A program made the position numbers and the translations under genes. From Leyella stercorea (GTDB lineage: Bacteria > Bacteroidota > Bacteroidia > Bacteroidales > Bacteroidaceae): a DNA stretch of 40,085 bases. The stretch spans positions 1 through 40,085 of the forward strand of contig NZ_JAHQUY010000028.1 of NCBI RefSeq assembly GCF_019052365.1. Reading direction: 5' to 3'. The notes beneath the pieces are model-generated. The model was not told where the DNA came from. It searched no databases and saw only the letters and a program-made list of their open reading frames with translations. This document shows positions 1 to 7,350 of this stretch, piece after piece. Each line of letters opens with the position of its first letter. The first letter of the stretch is position 1.

Positions 1-504
1 ACAACTATTTGCTTTCTGATAGTTGGTTGTAAAAAAAGCACATCAACTATCAGGGACTATGATACTGTGGAGAATTATGCCACAGAATTAGAAAAACTAT
101 GTTTAAAATGCCATGATGATTCTGTTACATTCTCTTTTAAGACAAAGGAAGAAGGCTATATTACTGAATATGATTTTAAGTATTTAGGTTCGTTGAAAAT
201 AAAGAGAGATAATTTCAAAGTGATACAAAGAACCATATTGTCTGGTCTGTTACCAGAGGCTCTAAGGGCAAATGTTTCTCTCAGATTATTCTTAAAAGGA
301 AAATTATATGGTGAATATACAGAATTTGACATGCTTCACAAAATTAAGGTTGTATCCAATACCCTTTGTTTGTACGATAAGCGTACAAAGACTAAAGCCT
401 TTTTTAAGCTAAAGGATTCTATACCAAATAACTTGTTTTTTCCCCATGAGGAAAATGACAGTGGATTGATTGGAGAAATGTTTTATTTTAGTAAGTGTCC
501 ATAA
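1..504 (+). CDS. Putative lipoprotein, 5'-partial, function unknown
   Basis: The reading frame is open from the first base of the window, so the start lies upstream. A GTG at 67 is possible but unlikely to be the start. Translation from base 1 gives a hydrophobic stretch ending in a lipobox (Leu-Ile-Val-Gly-Cys, Cys at 28-30) followed by Lys-Lys-Ser-Thr, which is the C-terminal half of a lipoprotein signal peptide. The mature part is about 158 residues, rich in Lys, Phe and Leu, with no family that I recognise. It would be exported and lipid-anchored at the inner or outer membrane. The next gene begins 11 bases after the stop with its own AGGAG, so the two are probably co-transcribed. Base composition is AT-rich compared with the core genes to the right. 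The lipoprotein call is fairly sure; the role is unknown. Confidence 0.7.
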
Positions 505-515
505 AGGAGCACAAT

Positions 516-1631
516 ATGAAAAGAACGGTCGACATTTTCATGTATATACTGTTGGGATTATCATTTTGCTCGATGATAATCAGCTGGGTAGTGGTTCCCA
601 GTCTGGATAAATATGTGCTGTTTGATAAAATAGTATATGCAACAGACCGGGTGGTGTATTATGATCCAGACTATTTGCATCAGATTCCTATTGCACATTA
701 CTGTAGGGAGCAGCTGAAGAAAACGATAACTGAGAAGGAACTTCTTTTTTTTATCGAAAACCATCCTTCAACGTTTGCCAAAATGTATGCGTTCGGAATA
801 TTGCGTGAGAAAAATCCTTCATTGAGTTGCGATGTGGCTCTCCGTCACATCCATGATATGCGGAATGTCATTGTTTATGATACATGGTACAATAACTCAG
901 GGGGTAGAGCCTACTATGACCGACCTATGATGGAGGCAATGTTCGACATTATGCATTTTTATCCTTATTACGGATCATTGGACGTTAACGATTCGTTAAG
1001 GATGGACTGCGTATTGCTGAACACCCCAAAGGTTTATTCGTTCCTTTATTTCAAGAAACTCTACTGTAAAGCCCCTCTTTCAGAGAAACTATATTCCATA
1101 GCCAAGCGCAACTATATGGATGGATATAACAATTATGCCTTGATATACATGGCTCGGTTTCGTCGTAAAGAAGATATCCCCGTCATTATGGATGCCTTGA
1201 AAAAGAAACCATTATATTGGGATTATTATAGTCAAGACGCACTTCCAGTGGAGAAAGAATGGAATCAGAGCACCTTTTTGTGTAATATTGCGCTTATAGC
1301 TGTCAGCTATTTTCCTGACAAAGCATTCAAGCCATTGTTGGAGGAGTCATGCAAAAATTACAGAAGGAACGCCTGGACGAGAAAAGACAACGAATTGCCT
1401 TATATGACTGTATTCTCCACCAGTAAAATGGCTAATGCTTTGATGTCGTATGACGACACATGGTCATACAATGTCCTGATGAAGTTTATTATGGAAACGC
1501 CAGCAACAAAGTATGTTAAGTTAAGTAAGCTATACAGGAATATTAAAAAAGAATTTGGATTGAAAGACAAACACAAGATGCCTTACGAACAAATATTCGA
1601 TGATAAGAAAAAAAGAGCGACTGAAAAGTAG
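516..1631 (+). CDS. Membrane-anchored hypothetical protein
   Basis: This is a 371-residue protein of unknown function. I chose ATG 516 over the in-frame GTG at 495 because AAGGAG lies at 504-509, correctly spaced for 516, while 495 would overlap the previous gene. Residues about 5-27 form one hydrophobic segment with Lys-Arg before it, so it is an N-terminal membrane anchor or uncleaved signal. The remainder is rich in Tyr, Lys and aromatic residues, and its middle (about residues 195-240) has helix-pair spacing reminiscent of HEAT-like repeats, though this is weak. It lies 11 bases after the lipoprotein gene, and the pair probably works together at the envelope. I do not recognise a family. 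AT-rich composition sets it apart from the core genes to the right. Confidence 0.75.
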
Positions 1632-1638
1632 ATGTCTA

Positions 1639-1727
1639 TGACGGCTGGTAGATGACTGTGATGGCTGGCAGATTTTCGCAGGATGGAGATGGTGACGGCT
1701 GGCAGATAAAAATGCTATCTACCAGCC
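1639..1727. repeat. Three short direct repeats plus one inverted copy
   Basis: A 15-base motif, TGAYGGCTGGYAGAT, occurs at 1639-1653, 1659-1673 and 1693-1707. An inverted 11-base copy lies at 1717-1727. The third direct copy and the inverted copy can form a hairpin (1697-1707 with 1717-1727, one mismatch, 9-base loop). The array starts 8 bases after the stop of the upstream gene and ends just before the 3' end of the convergent HipA remnant, so the hairpin may terminate transcription from either side. There is no long T-run next to it. Confidence 0.6.
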
Positions 1728-1738
1728 TTCCGTTTCCA

Positions 1739-2119
1739 TTATTGTTTTATAATATCCTCAATTTCATAGTACAATTCTCTACACCTTTGCTCTTGCATTT
1801 TATTCTTTACACCGACAGCAATCATATCCTCTATAGATGGATGAGCCGAATTGTTTACTGAAGTAGCGTGTTCGCCATTATATCCCTCTGTGCTATGAGT
1901 AAGGTCGTATGCGGGAGCCAAATGCCATTGCCATTTGTTTTCCTTGTCTTTGTTAACTATAAAGCTGAAATTCTTGCAATGATCGTCTTTGTTTTCGGCA
2001 ATATAATTGAACACCATTCTACGACGGCGGAATTCGGCAGCTATCTCCTTGGCAATCTCGTCTGGATTGTCGTGTAGACAGTTGTCCAATATTGCCAATA
2101 TCTTATTTGTTTCTGCCAT
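1739..2119 (-). pseudogene. HipA-like kinase, C-terminal remnant
   Basis: The 126 residues match only the C-terminal part of HipA-family Ser/Thr kinases. Visible are the catalytic loop (Lys-Asp-Asp-His-Cys-Lys-Asn-Phe, D45 and N50) and the metal-binding Pro-Ala-Tyr-Asp-Leu-Thr (D72). The N-terminal subdomain and the ATP-binding and activation loops, which make up most of a roughly 300-440 residue HipA, are missing. An in-frame stop lies at 2144-2146, upstream of the ATG, and no HipA-like sequence was found between 2120 and 2373. No HipB-like antitoxin is adjacent. It is most likely a degraded toxin-antitoxin locus. A small stand-alone protein cannot be excluded, because the reading frame itself is intact and the motifs are preserved. 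Confidence 0.75.
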
Positions 2120-2310
2120 AATAAATAGTTTATTGATAATATATTATCGATTGCGAAGTTACACTTTTTTATTGAAATGGCAAAGACTCTTCAAGATAAA
2201 AATAGGCGCGCCAATTTTGTAATTGGTAGTCATATCACGTGTTTTTGTAAAAAAATGATGTTCGTCTATAAAGGTACAAAAAGGTTTGTGAGGCTACCAA
2301 CTTTTTTATG

Positions 2311-2345
2311 AACTATTCTTATCCCGAACTGGGGTAAGAATAGTT
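2311..2345 (-). terminator. Hairpin downstream of metE-like gene
   Basis: A 15-bp stem (2311-2325 with 2331-2345, one T/G pairing, loop GAACT) lies 28 bases past the stop of the MetE-like gene on the minus strand. The stem is strong, but no clear T-run follows it on the minus strand, so it may act as a terminator or mRNA stabiliser. Confidence 0.5.
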
Positions 2346-2373
2346 GCAATAAAACAGTATACAGCGGTTTTGT

Positions 2374-3450
2374 TTATCCCCAAACCTTCTCAGCTATGCG
2401 CTTCACAAGCTGGAGTTTTGCCCACTGCTGCTCCTCGGTTAGCTTGTTGCCGATGGCACAAGAGGCGAAGCCGCACTGCGGTGAGAGCGAGAGACGCTCA
2501 AGCGGAATGTACTTAGCAGCCTCGTGAATGCGGGCTATAACGGTATCCTCGTCCTCGAGTTCGGGACGCTTCGTAGTGATAAGTCCGAGCACCACATGCT
2601 TGTCGGGACTCACCTTAACCAACGGCTCGAAGCCGCCAGAGCGCTCGTCGTCGTATTCGAGATAGAGCACATCGACATTCTCGCGGGCGAACACCCAATC
2701 GGCAACAGAGTCGTAGGCGCCGCTGTTGAACCATGTGGAATGGTAATTGCCGCGACAGATGTGTGTAGCCACAACAAGGTCGGCAGGACGGCCTTCGAGG
2801 GCGAGGTTATTGACACGGAGGAGTTGGTCTTTTACAAAGTCGAGATTGCAGTTGAGGTTCTGGTAGCGCTGTGCTGCTGCGTCGCCTACGACGGCTCCCC
2901 ATGTGCAGTCGTCGAACTGCAGATAGCGTCCGCCGGCTGCATAGAACTGGCGGATGAAGTCCTGATATAGGGCGGCAATGTCGCGTATAAGGTCGTCGGT
3001 GCTGGGATAGATGGCCTTTGTGCCAAGGAAGTTCTGGGGAATGGTGAGCTGCTGGAAGAACTGTGCCGGCGAAGGGACAGTGAGCTTGGCGATATGGCTG
3101 GCATCCTCCAACTGCTTCAGACGCTTGTAAGCCTCGATGAAGGGATGGGGCTGCGCTGTGAGTTTGCCTTTGAGGTAGACGCGGTCGAGGCGCGCCGTCT
3201 CGCCGTTGAAGGCTACGTCGCCGCCAGTCTCATGAGTTACGCCGCCGAAGCCCCAGAAGAAGTCGAGATGCCAGAATGTGCGGTTGAACTCGCCGTCGGT
3301 GAGAAGCGTGTAGCCAAGCTCTTTCTGCTTCTGCACAAGACGCGCTACATACTCGTCGCGATTGGCGTCGGAGAGGTCTGCCGGACGAAGGAAACTGCCT
3401 ACTAAATCGGCTCGCTGCGGAACCTGAATACCGTTGATTGTCTTTGTCAT
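2374..3450 (-). CDS. MetE-like cobalamin-independent methyltransferase (YxjG/YxjH type)
   Basis: This 358-residue protein belongs to the family of the C-terminal half of cobalamin-independent methionine synthase (COG0620). Full MetE is about 750 residues; stand-alone C-terminal homologues such as Bacillus YxjG/YxjH are about 370, as here. Zinc-ligand positions are visible: the His and Cys in Ala-Thr-His-Ile-Cys-Arg-Gly-Asn, the Glu in Tyr-Leu-Glu-Tyr-Asp, and the Cys in Ser-Pro-Gln-Cys-Gly-Phe. The expected reaction is methyl transfer to homocysteine or a related thiol, in the cytoplasm, but the methyl donor cannot be read from sequence. The gene has its own promoter, back to back with that of the Lrp-type regulator gene, which suggests amino-acid-responsive control. 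The start is the first ATG, about 50 bases from the promoter. Confidence 0.88.
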   Translation of the reverse strand: MTKTINGIQVPQRADLVGSFLRPADLSDANRDEYVARLVQKQKELGYTLLTDGEFNRTFWHLDFFWGFGGVTHETGGDVAFNGETARLDRVYLKGKLTAQPHPFIEAYKRLKQLEDASHIAKLTVPSPAQFFQQLTIPQNFLGTKAIYPSTDDLIRDIAALYQDFIRQFYAAGGRYLQFDDCTWGAVVGDAAAQRYQNLNCNLDFVKDQLLRVNNLALEGRPADLVVATHICRGNYHSTWFNSGAYDSVADWVFARENVDVLYLEYDDERSGGFEPLVKVSPDKHVVLGLITTKRPELEDEDTVIARIHEAAKYIPLERLSLSPQCGFASCAIGNKLTEEQQWAKLQLVKRIAEKVWG

Positions 3451-3501
3451 AATCGTTGCTTTTTATTGTCTTTACTTGTTTTGTTCTGCTTGATTCGATT
3501 G

Positions 3502-3532
3502 CAAAGGTATGAAGACGGCGTTTACCTACAAA
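3502..3532 (-). promoter_or_regulatory. Bacteroidetes-type promoter of the metE-like gene
   Basis: Read on the minus strand, TTTG (3529-3532) is followed by 19 bases and TACCTTTG (3502-3509), an exact match to the Bacteroidetes -33/-7 consensus. It places the transcript start near 3497, about 45 bases before the ATG. Confidence 0.8.
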
Positions 3533-3538
3533 GAATAT

Positions 3539-3569
3539 TTTGCAATTTCGGGAAATTATACTACTTTTG
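3539..3569 (+). promoter_or_regulatory. Bacteroidetes-type promoter of the Lrp-family gene
   Basis: TTTG (3539-3542), 19 bases, then TACTTTTG (3562-3569). Transcription should start near 3575, downstream of the most upstream in-frame ATG at 3540. This supports translation from ATG 3612. Only six bases separate this -33 box from that of the divergent promoter. Confidence 0.8.
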
Positions 3570-3611
3570 TGCTCAGTTTATCACTTATCACAGAATATTA
3601 TTCTGCAAATT

Positions 3612-4082
3612 ATGAAATTTTCGGAACTTGACGACACCGACCGCAAGATATTGCGCATACTACAAGAGGACAGTACGCTCACAGTAAAGGAGCTGGCAAT
3701 GAGGGTGAATCTCTCCACTTCGCCCACCTTCGACCGCCAGAAACGACTGGAGCGAGAGGGATTCATTCAGGGCTATCACGCCATAGTGGACGCAAAGAAG
3801 ACAGACAACGGCATCACCGTGCTGTGCAACATGCGCCTGAAACGCCATTCGCAGATGCTCATGGACGACTTCATGCAGGCCATACAGAGCATCGACGAGA
3901 TTACGGAGTGCTATAACACGAGCGGCGAATACGACTTCACGCTAAAGATTCAGACGCGCGACATGGACACGTATCAGGAGTTCATGCGCACAAAGCTCGG
4001 AAACATCGACAGTGTGGGCTATTTCCACAGCGTGTTCGTTATGAAGGAGGTGAAAAACACGCACGGCGTACCGATCAAGTGA
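3612..4082 (+). CDS. Lrp/AsnC family transcriptional regulator
   Basis: A 156-residue regulator of the feast/famine family. The N-terminal winged helix-turn-helix (about residues 1-60) begins with the typical Leu-Asp-Asp-Thr-Asp-Arg-Lys-Ile-Leu pattern. The C-terminal ligand-sensing RAM domain (about 65-150) contains the family-typical Thr-Ser-Gly-Glu-Tyr-Asp-Phe-Thr-Leu strand. I start it at ATG 3612, not the in-frame ATG 3540, because the promoter's predicted start site lies between them and the extra 24 residues are not family-like. It is divergent from the MetE-like gene, and their promoters almost touch. It probably binds the shared region, regulating itself and the methyltransferase in response to an amino acid, possibly methionine (inference). 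Confidence 0.92.
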   Translation: MKFSELDDTDRKILRILQEDSTLTVKELAMRVNLSTSPTFDRQKRLEREGFIQGYHAIVDAKKTDNGITVLCNMRLKRHSQMLMDDFMQAIQSIDEITECYNTSGEYDFTLKIQTRDMDTYQEFMRTKLGNIDSVGYFHSVFVMKEVKNTHGVPIK

Positions 4083-4103
4083 GCGAAAAACCGGTACGCT
4101 TGT

Positions 4104-4134
4104 TTTGCAGTGTCTGCGATTTGCACTATCTTTG
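4104..4134 (+). promoter_or_regulatory. Bacteroidetes-type promoter of nrdJ
   Basis: TTTG (4104-4107), 19 bases, TATCTTTG (4127-4134). The predicted start near 4140 gives a leader of about 40 bases, too short for a cobalamin riboswitch. Confidence 0.8.
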
Positions 4135-4179
4135 CACACAGAAACTAAAACTCAGCAGAATTACTGATACATTTAAATA

Positions 4180-6750
4180 ATGGAAAACTTGAAAACATAC
4201 ACTTTCGACGAGGCTTACAAGGCTTCGCTGAACTACTTCGCCGGCGACGAACTGGCTGCTCGCGTATGGGTGAACAAGTACGCGATGAAGGACAGCTACG
4301 GCAATATCTACGAGTGTTCGCCAGAGGATATGCACCATCGTCTGGCTAACGAGATAGCTCGCATTGAGAAGAAATACGAGAACCCGATGTCGTCAGAGGA
4401 GATTTTCGATCTGCTCGACCACTTCCGCTATATCATTCCGGCAGGCAGTCCGATGACGGGCATCGGCAACGACCACCAAGTGGCGTCGCTCAGCAACTGC
4501 TTCGTGATTGGCATCGACGGCGACGGCGATTCGTACGGTGCCATCATGCGTCTCGACGAGGAGCAGGTGCAGCTGATGAAGCGTCGCGGCGGCGTGGGTC
4601 ACGACCTCTCGCAGATTCGCCCGAAGGGAACGCCGGTGAACAACTCGGCTCTCACGTCGACGGGTCTGGTGCCGTTCATGGAGCGCTACAGCAACTCTAC
4701 CCGCGAGGTGGCGCAGGACGGCAGACGCGGCGCGCTCATGCTCTCGGTAAGCATCAAGCACCCGGACAGCGAGGCGTTCATCGACGCGAAGATGACAGAA
4801 GGAAAGGTGACGGGCGCCAACGTGAGCGTGAAGATTGACGACGAGTTCATGAAGGCTGCCGTAGCCGACAAGCCATACACACAGAAGTTCCCTATAGACA
4901 GCAGCAACCCGCTCGTGGAGAAGCAGATTTCGGCTAAGAAGCTGTGGGGCAAGATTGTGCACAACGCATGGAAGAGCGCAGAGCCAGGCGTGCTGTTCTG
5001 GGACACCATCATACGCGAGAGCATCCCCGACTGCTATGCCGACCTCGGTTTCAAGACCGTATCGACGAATCCGTGCGGCGAGATTCCGCTCTGCCCGTAC
5101 GACTCGTGCCGTCTGCTCTCGGTGAATCTCTACTCGTACGTGGAGAATCCGTTCACGAAAGAGGCGAAGTTCAACTTCGAGCTGTTCAAGAAGCACGTAG
5201 CTAAGGCGCAGCGCATCATGGACGACATCATCGACCTTGAGCTGGAGAAGATTGACCTTATCATGTCGAAGATAGAGAACGACCCGCAGTGCGACGACAT
5301 CAAGCACGCCGAGTATCACCTCTGGGAGAAGATAAAGAGCAAGAGTTCGAAGGGACGCCGCACGGGTGTAGGCATCACAGCCGAGGGCGACATGATAGCG
5401 GCAATGGGTCTGCGCTACGGTACGCAGGAGGCTACCGACTTCAGCGTGAATGTGCACCGCACACTGGCGCTGGCAGCATACCGCTCGTCGGTAGAGATGG
5501 CTAAGGAGCGCGGTGCATTCGAGATATTCAGCGCTGAACGCGAGGCTAACAACCCGTTCATCCTGCGCATAAAGGAGGCTGACCCACAGCTGTACGAGGA
5601 CATGCTGAAGTACGGCAGACGCAACATCGCCTGTCTGACTATTGCACCTACGGGAACAACGTCGCTGATGACACAAACAACAAGCGGCATCGAGCCGGTG
5701 TTCATGCCCGTATACAAACGTCGCCGCAAGGTGAACCCGAACGATGCCGACGTGCATGTCGATTTCGTTGACGAGGTGGGCGACTCGTTCGAGGAGTACA
5801 TCGTTTATCACAGGAAGTTCCTCGAATGGATGCGCGTCAACGGCATCGACACCGAGAAGCGATACACGCAGGAGGAGATTGACGCCCTCGTAGCCCAATC
5901 ACCTTATTATAAAGCTACGGCTAACGATGTCGACTGGCTGATGAAGGTGCGCATGCAGGGCGCTATACAGAAGTGGGTGGACCACTCAATCAGCGTAACC
6001 GTGAACCTGCCGAACGACGTAGACGAGGCACTCGTGAACAAGCTCTACGTAGAGGCTTGGCGTTCGGGATGCAAGGGCTGCACCATCTATCGCGACGGAA
6101 GCCGTTCGGGAGTGATGATCGCCGTGTCGAAGAAGGACAAGAAGAAGACCGACAAGGAGAAGGAGGGTGCTACGGATATGCCTGTGAAACCGCTGCACAA
6201 CGTTGTGGAGGTGCGACCGAAGGAACTGGAGTGCGACGTGGTGCGCTTCCAGAACAACAAGGAGAAATGGGTGGCTTTCGTGGGTCTGCTCGACGGCTAT
6301 CCGTACGAGATATTCACCGGTCTGCAAGACGACGAGGAGGGCATCGCCCTGCCTAAGACCGTGACGAAGGGCAAGATTATAAAGCAGATTGAGCCGGACG
6401 GAAAGCGCCGCTACGACTTCCAGTTCGAGAACAAGCGCGGATACAAGACGACGGTTGAGGGTCTCTCGGAGAAGTTCAACCCTGAGTATTGGAACTACGC
6501 GAAGCTCATCTCGGGCGTTCTGCGCTACCGCATGCCTATCGACCATGTAATAAAGCTCGTAAGCTCGCTGCAACTGAAGGACCAGAGCATCAACACATGG
6601 AAGAACGGTGTGGAGCGTGCGCTGAAGAAGTATGTAGTTGACGGCACAGAGGCTAAGGGTCAGGTATGTCCGGTATGCGGACACGAGACACTTGTGTACC
6701 AAGAAGGCTGCCTCATCTGCAAGAACTGCGGTGCATCACGCTGCGGATAG
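4180..6750 (+). CDS. nrdJ: Adenosylcobalamin-dependent ribonucleotide reductase (class II)
   Basis: This 856-residue enzyme reduces ribonucleotides to deoxyribonucleotides using adenosylcobalamin to make the thiyl radical. The class II pattern is clear: a substrate-site Cys in Ser-Leu-Ser-Asn-Cys (C107), the Asn-Pro-Cys-Gly-Glu-Ile active-site segment with C299 and E301, and the Ala-Pro-Thr-Gly-Thr-Thr-Ser phosphate-binding loop near residue 489. The C-terminus carries a zinc-ribbon-like Cys cluster (C830, C833, C844, C847, C850, C855), typical of the long bacterial NrdJ and probably involved in re-reducing the active site. No N-terminal ATP-cone is evident. It has its own promoter and is followed by a palindromic repeat. 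It works without oxygen, which fits an anaerobe, but ties growth to B12 supply. Family assignment is certain. Confidence 0.96.
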   Translation: MENLKTYTFDEAYKASLNYFAGDELAARVWVNKYAMKDSYGNIYECSPEDMHHRLANEIARIEKKYENPMSSEEIFDLLDHFRYIIPAGSPMTGIGNDHQVASLSNCFVIGIDGDGDSYGAIMRLDEEQVQLMKRRGGVGHDLSQIRPKGTPVNNSALTSTGLVPFMERYSNSTREVAQDGRRGALMLSVSIKHPDSEAFIDAKMTEGKVTGANVSVKIDDEFMKAAVADKPYTQKFPIDSSNPLVEKQISAKKLWGKIVHNAWKSAEPGVLFWDTIIRESIPDCYADLGFKTVSTNPCGEIPLCPYDSCRLLSVNLYSYVENPFTKEAKFNFELFKKHVAKAQRIMDDIIDLELEKIDLIMSKIENDPQCDDIKHAEYHLWEKIKSKSSKGRRTGVGITAEGDMIAAMGLRYGTQEATDFSVNVHRTLALAAYRSSVEMAKERGAFEIFSAEREANNPFILRIKEADPQLYEDMLKYGRRNIACLTIAPTGTTSLMTQTTSGIEPVFMPVYKRRRKVNPNDADVHVDFVDEVGDSFEEYIVYHRKFLEWMRVNGIDTEKRYTQEEIDALVAQSPYYKATANDVDWLMKVRMQGAIQKWVDHSISVTVNLPNDVDEALVNKLYVEAWRSGCKGCTIYRDGSRSGVMIAVSKKDKKKTDKEKEGATDMPVKPLHNVVEVRPKELECDVVRFQNNKEKWVAFVGLLDGYPYEIFTGLQDDEEGIALPKTVTKGKIIKQIEPDGKRRYDFQFENKRGYKTTVEGLSEKFNPEYWNYAKLISGVLRYRMPIDHVIKLVSSLQLKDQSINTWKNGVERALKKYVVDGTEAKGQVCPVCGHETLVYQEGCLICKNCGASRCG

Positions 6751-6783
6751 TTTATTCGGTTGAAAGTTGAGAATTGAAAACAA

Positions 6784-6820
6784 ATAGTAGGAGCCTACGG
6801 CATTCTTGCCGTAGGCACTA
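6784..6820. repeat. Dispersed palindrome, copy A
   Basis: A hairpin with a 9-bp perfect core stem (6793-6801 with 6808-6816, loop ATTCTT) starts about 40 bases after nrdJ. It shares its sequence with intergenic copies at 26217-26252 and 31421-31451. It may also act as a terminator. The rest of the gap to folB (6836-6892) is a T/C-rich tract of repeated CTTTTTAC-like units with no recognisable promoter. Confidence 0.75.
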
Positions 6821-6892
6821 CAATTACTTTGTTGCAATTTCACCCTTTCTACCCTTTTTACTTTTTTACCCTTTTACTTTTTTACTTTTAAC

Positions 6893-7261
6893 ATGCTTCT
6901 CACCGAATCATACATTTACGTCAACGACATACGCCTGCACGCTCTGCACGGCGTGCTGCCTCAGGAGCAGCTCACGGGCAACGACTACATTGTGAACATA
7001 CGCATCGGCTACGACATCAAGAAGGCATTCGAGACAGACGACGTGGCAGACACGCTCAACTATGCTGAGGTGTACAACATCGTGAAAGAAGAGATGGGCG
7101 TGCCGTCGAAACTTATAGAACACGTGGCAGGACGTATAGCAAACAGGTTAATGGCAGAATACGCCAAAATCACCTCAATAGTGCTCCACATCACCAAATG
7201 CAATCCGCCGATGGGCGCCGACTGCCAAGGCGCTGGCGTAGAAATACATGTAAAGCGTTAA
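6893..7261 (+). CDS. folB: Dihydroneopterin aldolase
   Basis: This 122-residue protein, the usual FolB length, converts 7,8-dihydroneopterin to 6-hydroxymethyl-7,8-dihydropterin and glycolaldehyde in folate synthesis. Family signatures are visible: the N-terminal segment His-Ala-Leu-His-Gly-Val-Leu-Pro-Gln-Glu-Gln with the pterin-site Glu, and the C-terminal Ile-Thr-Lys-Cys-Asn-Pro-Pro with the catalytic Lys. The protein is a cytoplasmic homo-oligomer of the tunnelling fold. No other folate genes are next to it, so it stands alone between nrdJ and the amidase gene. The ATG at 6893 gives the standard N-terminus. Assignment is firm. Confidence 0.94.
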   Translation: MLLTESYIYVNDIRLHALHGVLPQEQLTGNDYIVNIRIGYDIKKAFETDDVADTLNYAEVYNIVKEEMGVPSKLIEHVAGRIANRLMAEYAKITSIVLHITKCNPPMGADCQGAGVEIHVKR

Positions 7262-7299
7262 AAACTATTTTATTGTGCACGGTTTTTCAATTTATTTCC

Positions 7300-7307
7300 T
7301 ACCTTTG
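7300..7307 (+). promoter_or_regulatory. -7 element upstream of the amidase gene
   Basis: TACCTTTG matches the Bacteroidetes -7 consensus and lies 43 bases before the amidase ATG. A -33 TTTG at the right spacing is not evident, so only half of the promoter is supported. Confidence 0.55.
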
Positions 7308-7350
7308 CACGTAAAAAGATTAATCTCTTATTAGCTTAACGCACAGATAT

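Noticed and set aside
1652..2222. Short plus-strand frames between 1652 and 2222
   Set aside because: They lie over the repeat cluster and opposite the HipA remnant, with hydrophobic but unstructured products and no start signals.
4083..4179. Possible cobalamin riboswitch upstream of the B12-dependent reductase
   Set aside because: The leader after the predicted start is only about 40 bases and shows no B12-box-like sequence.
4393..5898. Long open frame of about 500 codons on the minus strand opposite nrdJ
   Set aside because: It lies fully antisense to a certain gene, its product is rich in Arg, Val, Leu and His with no family pattern, and it results from codon bias of the coding strand.
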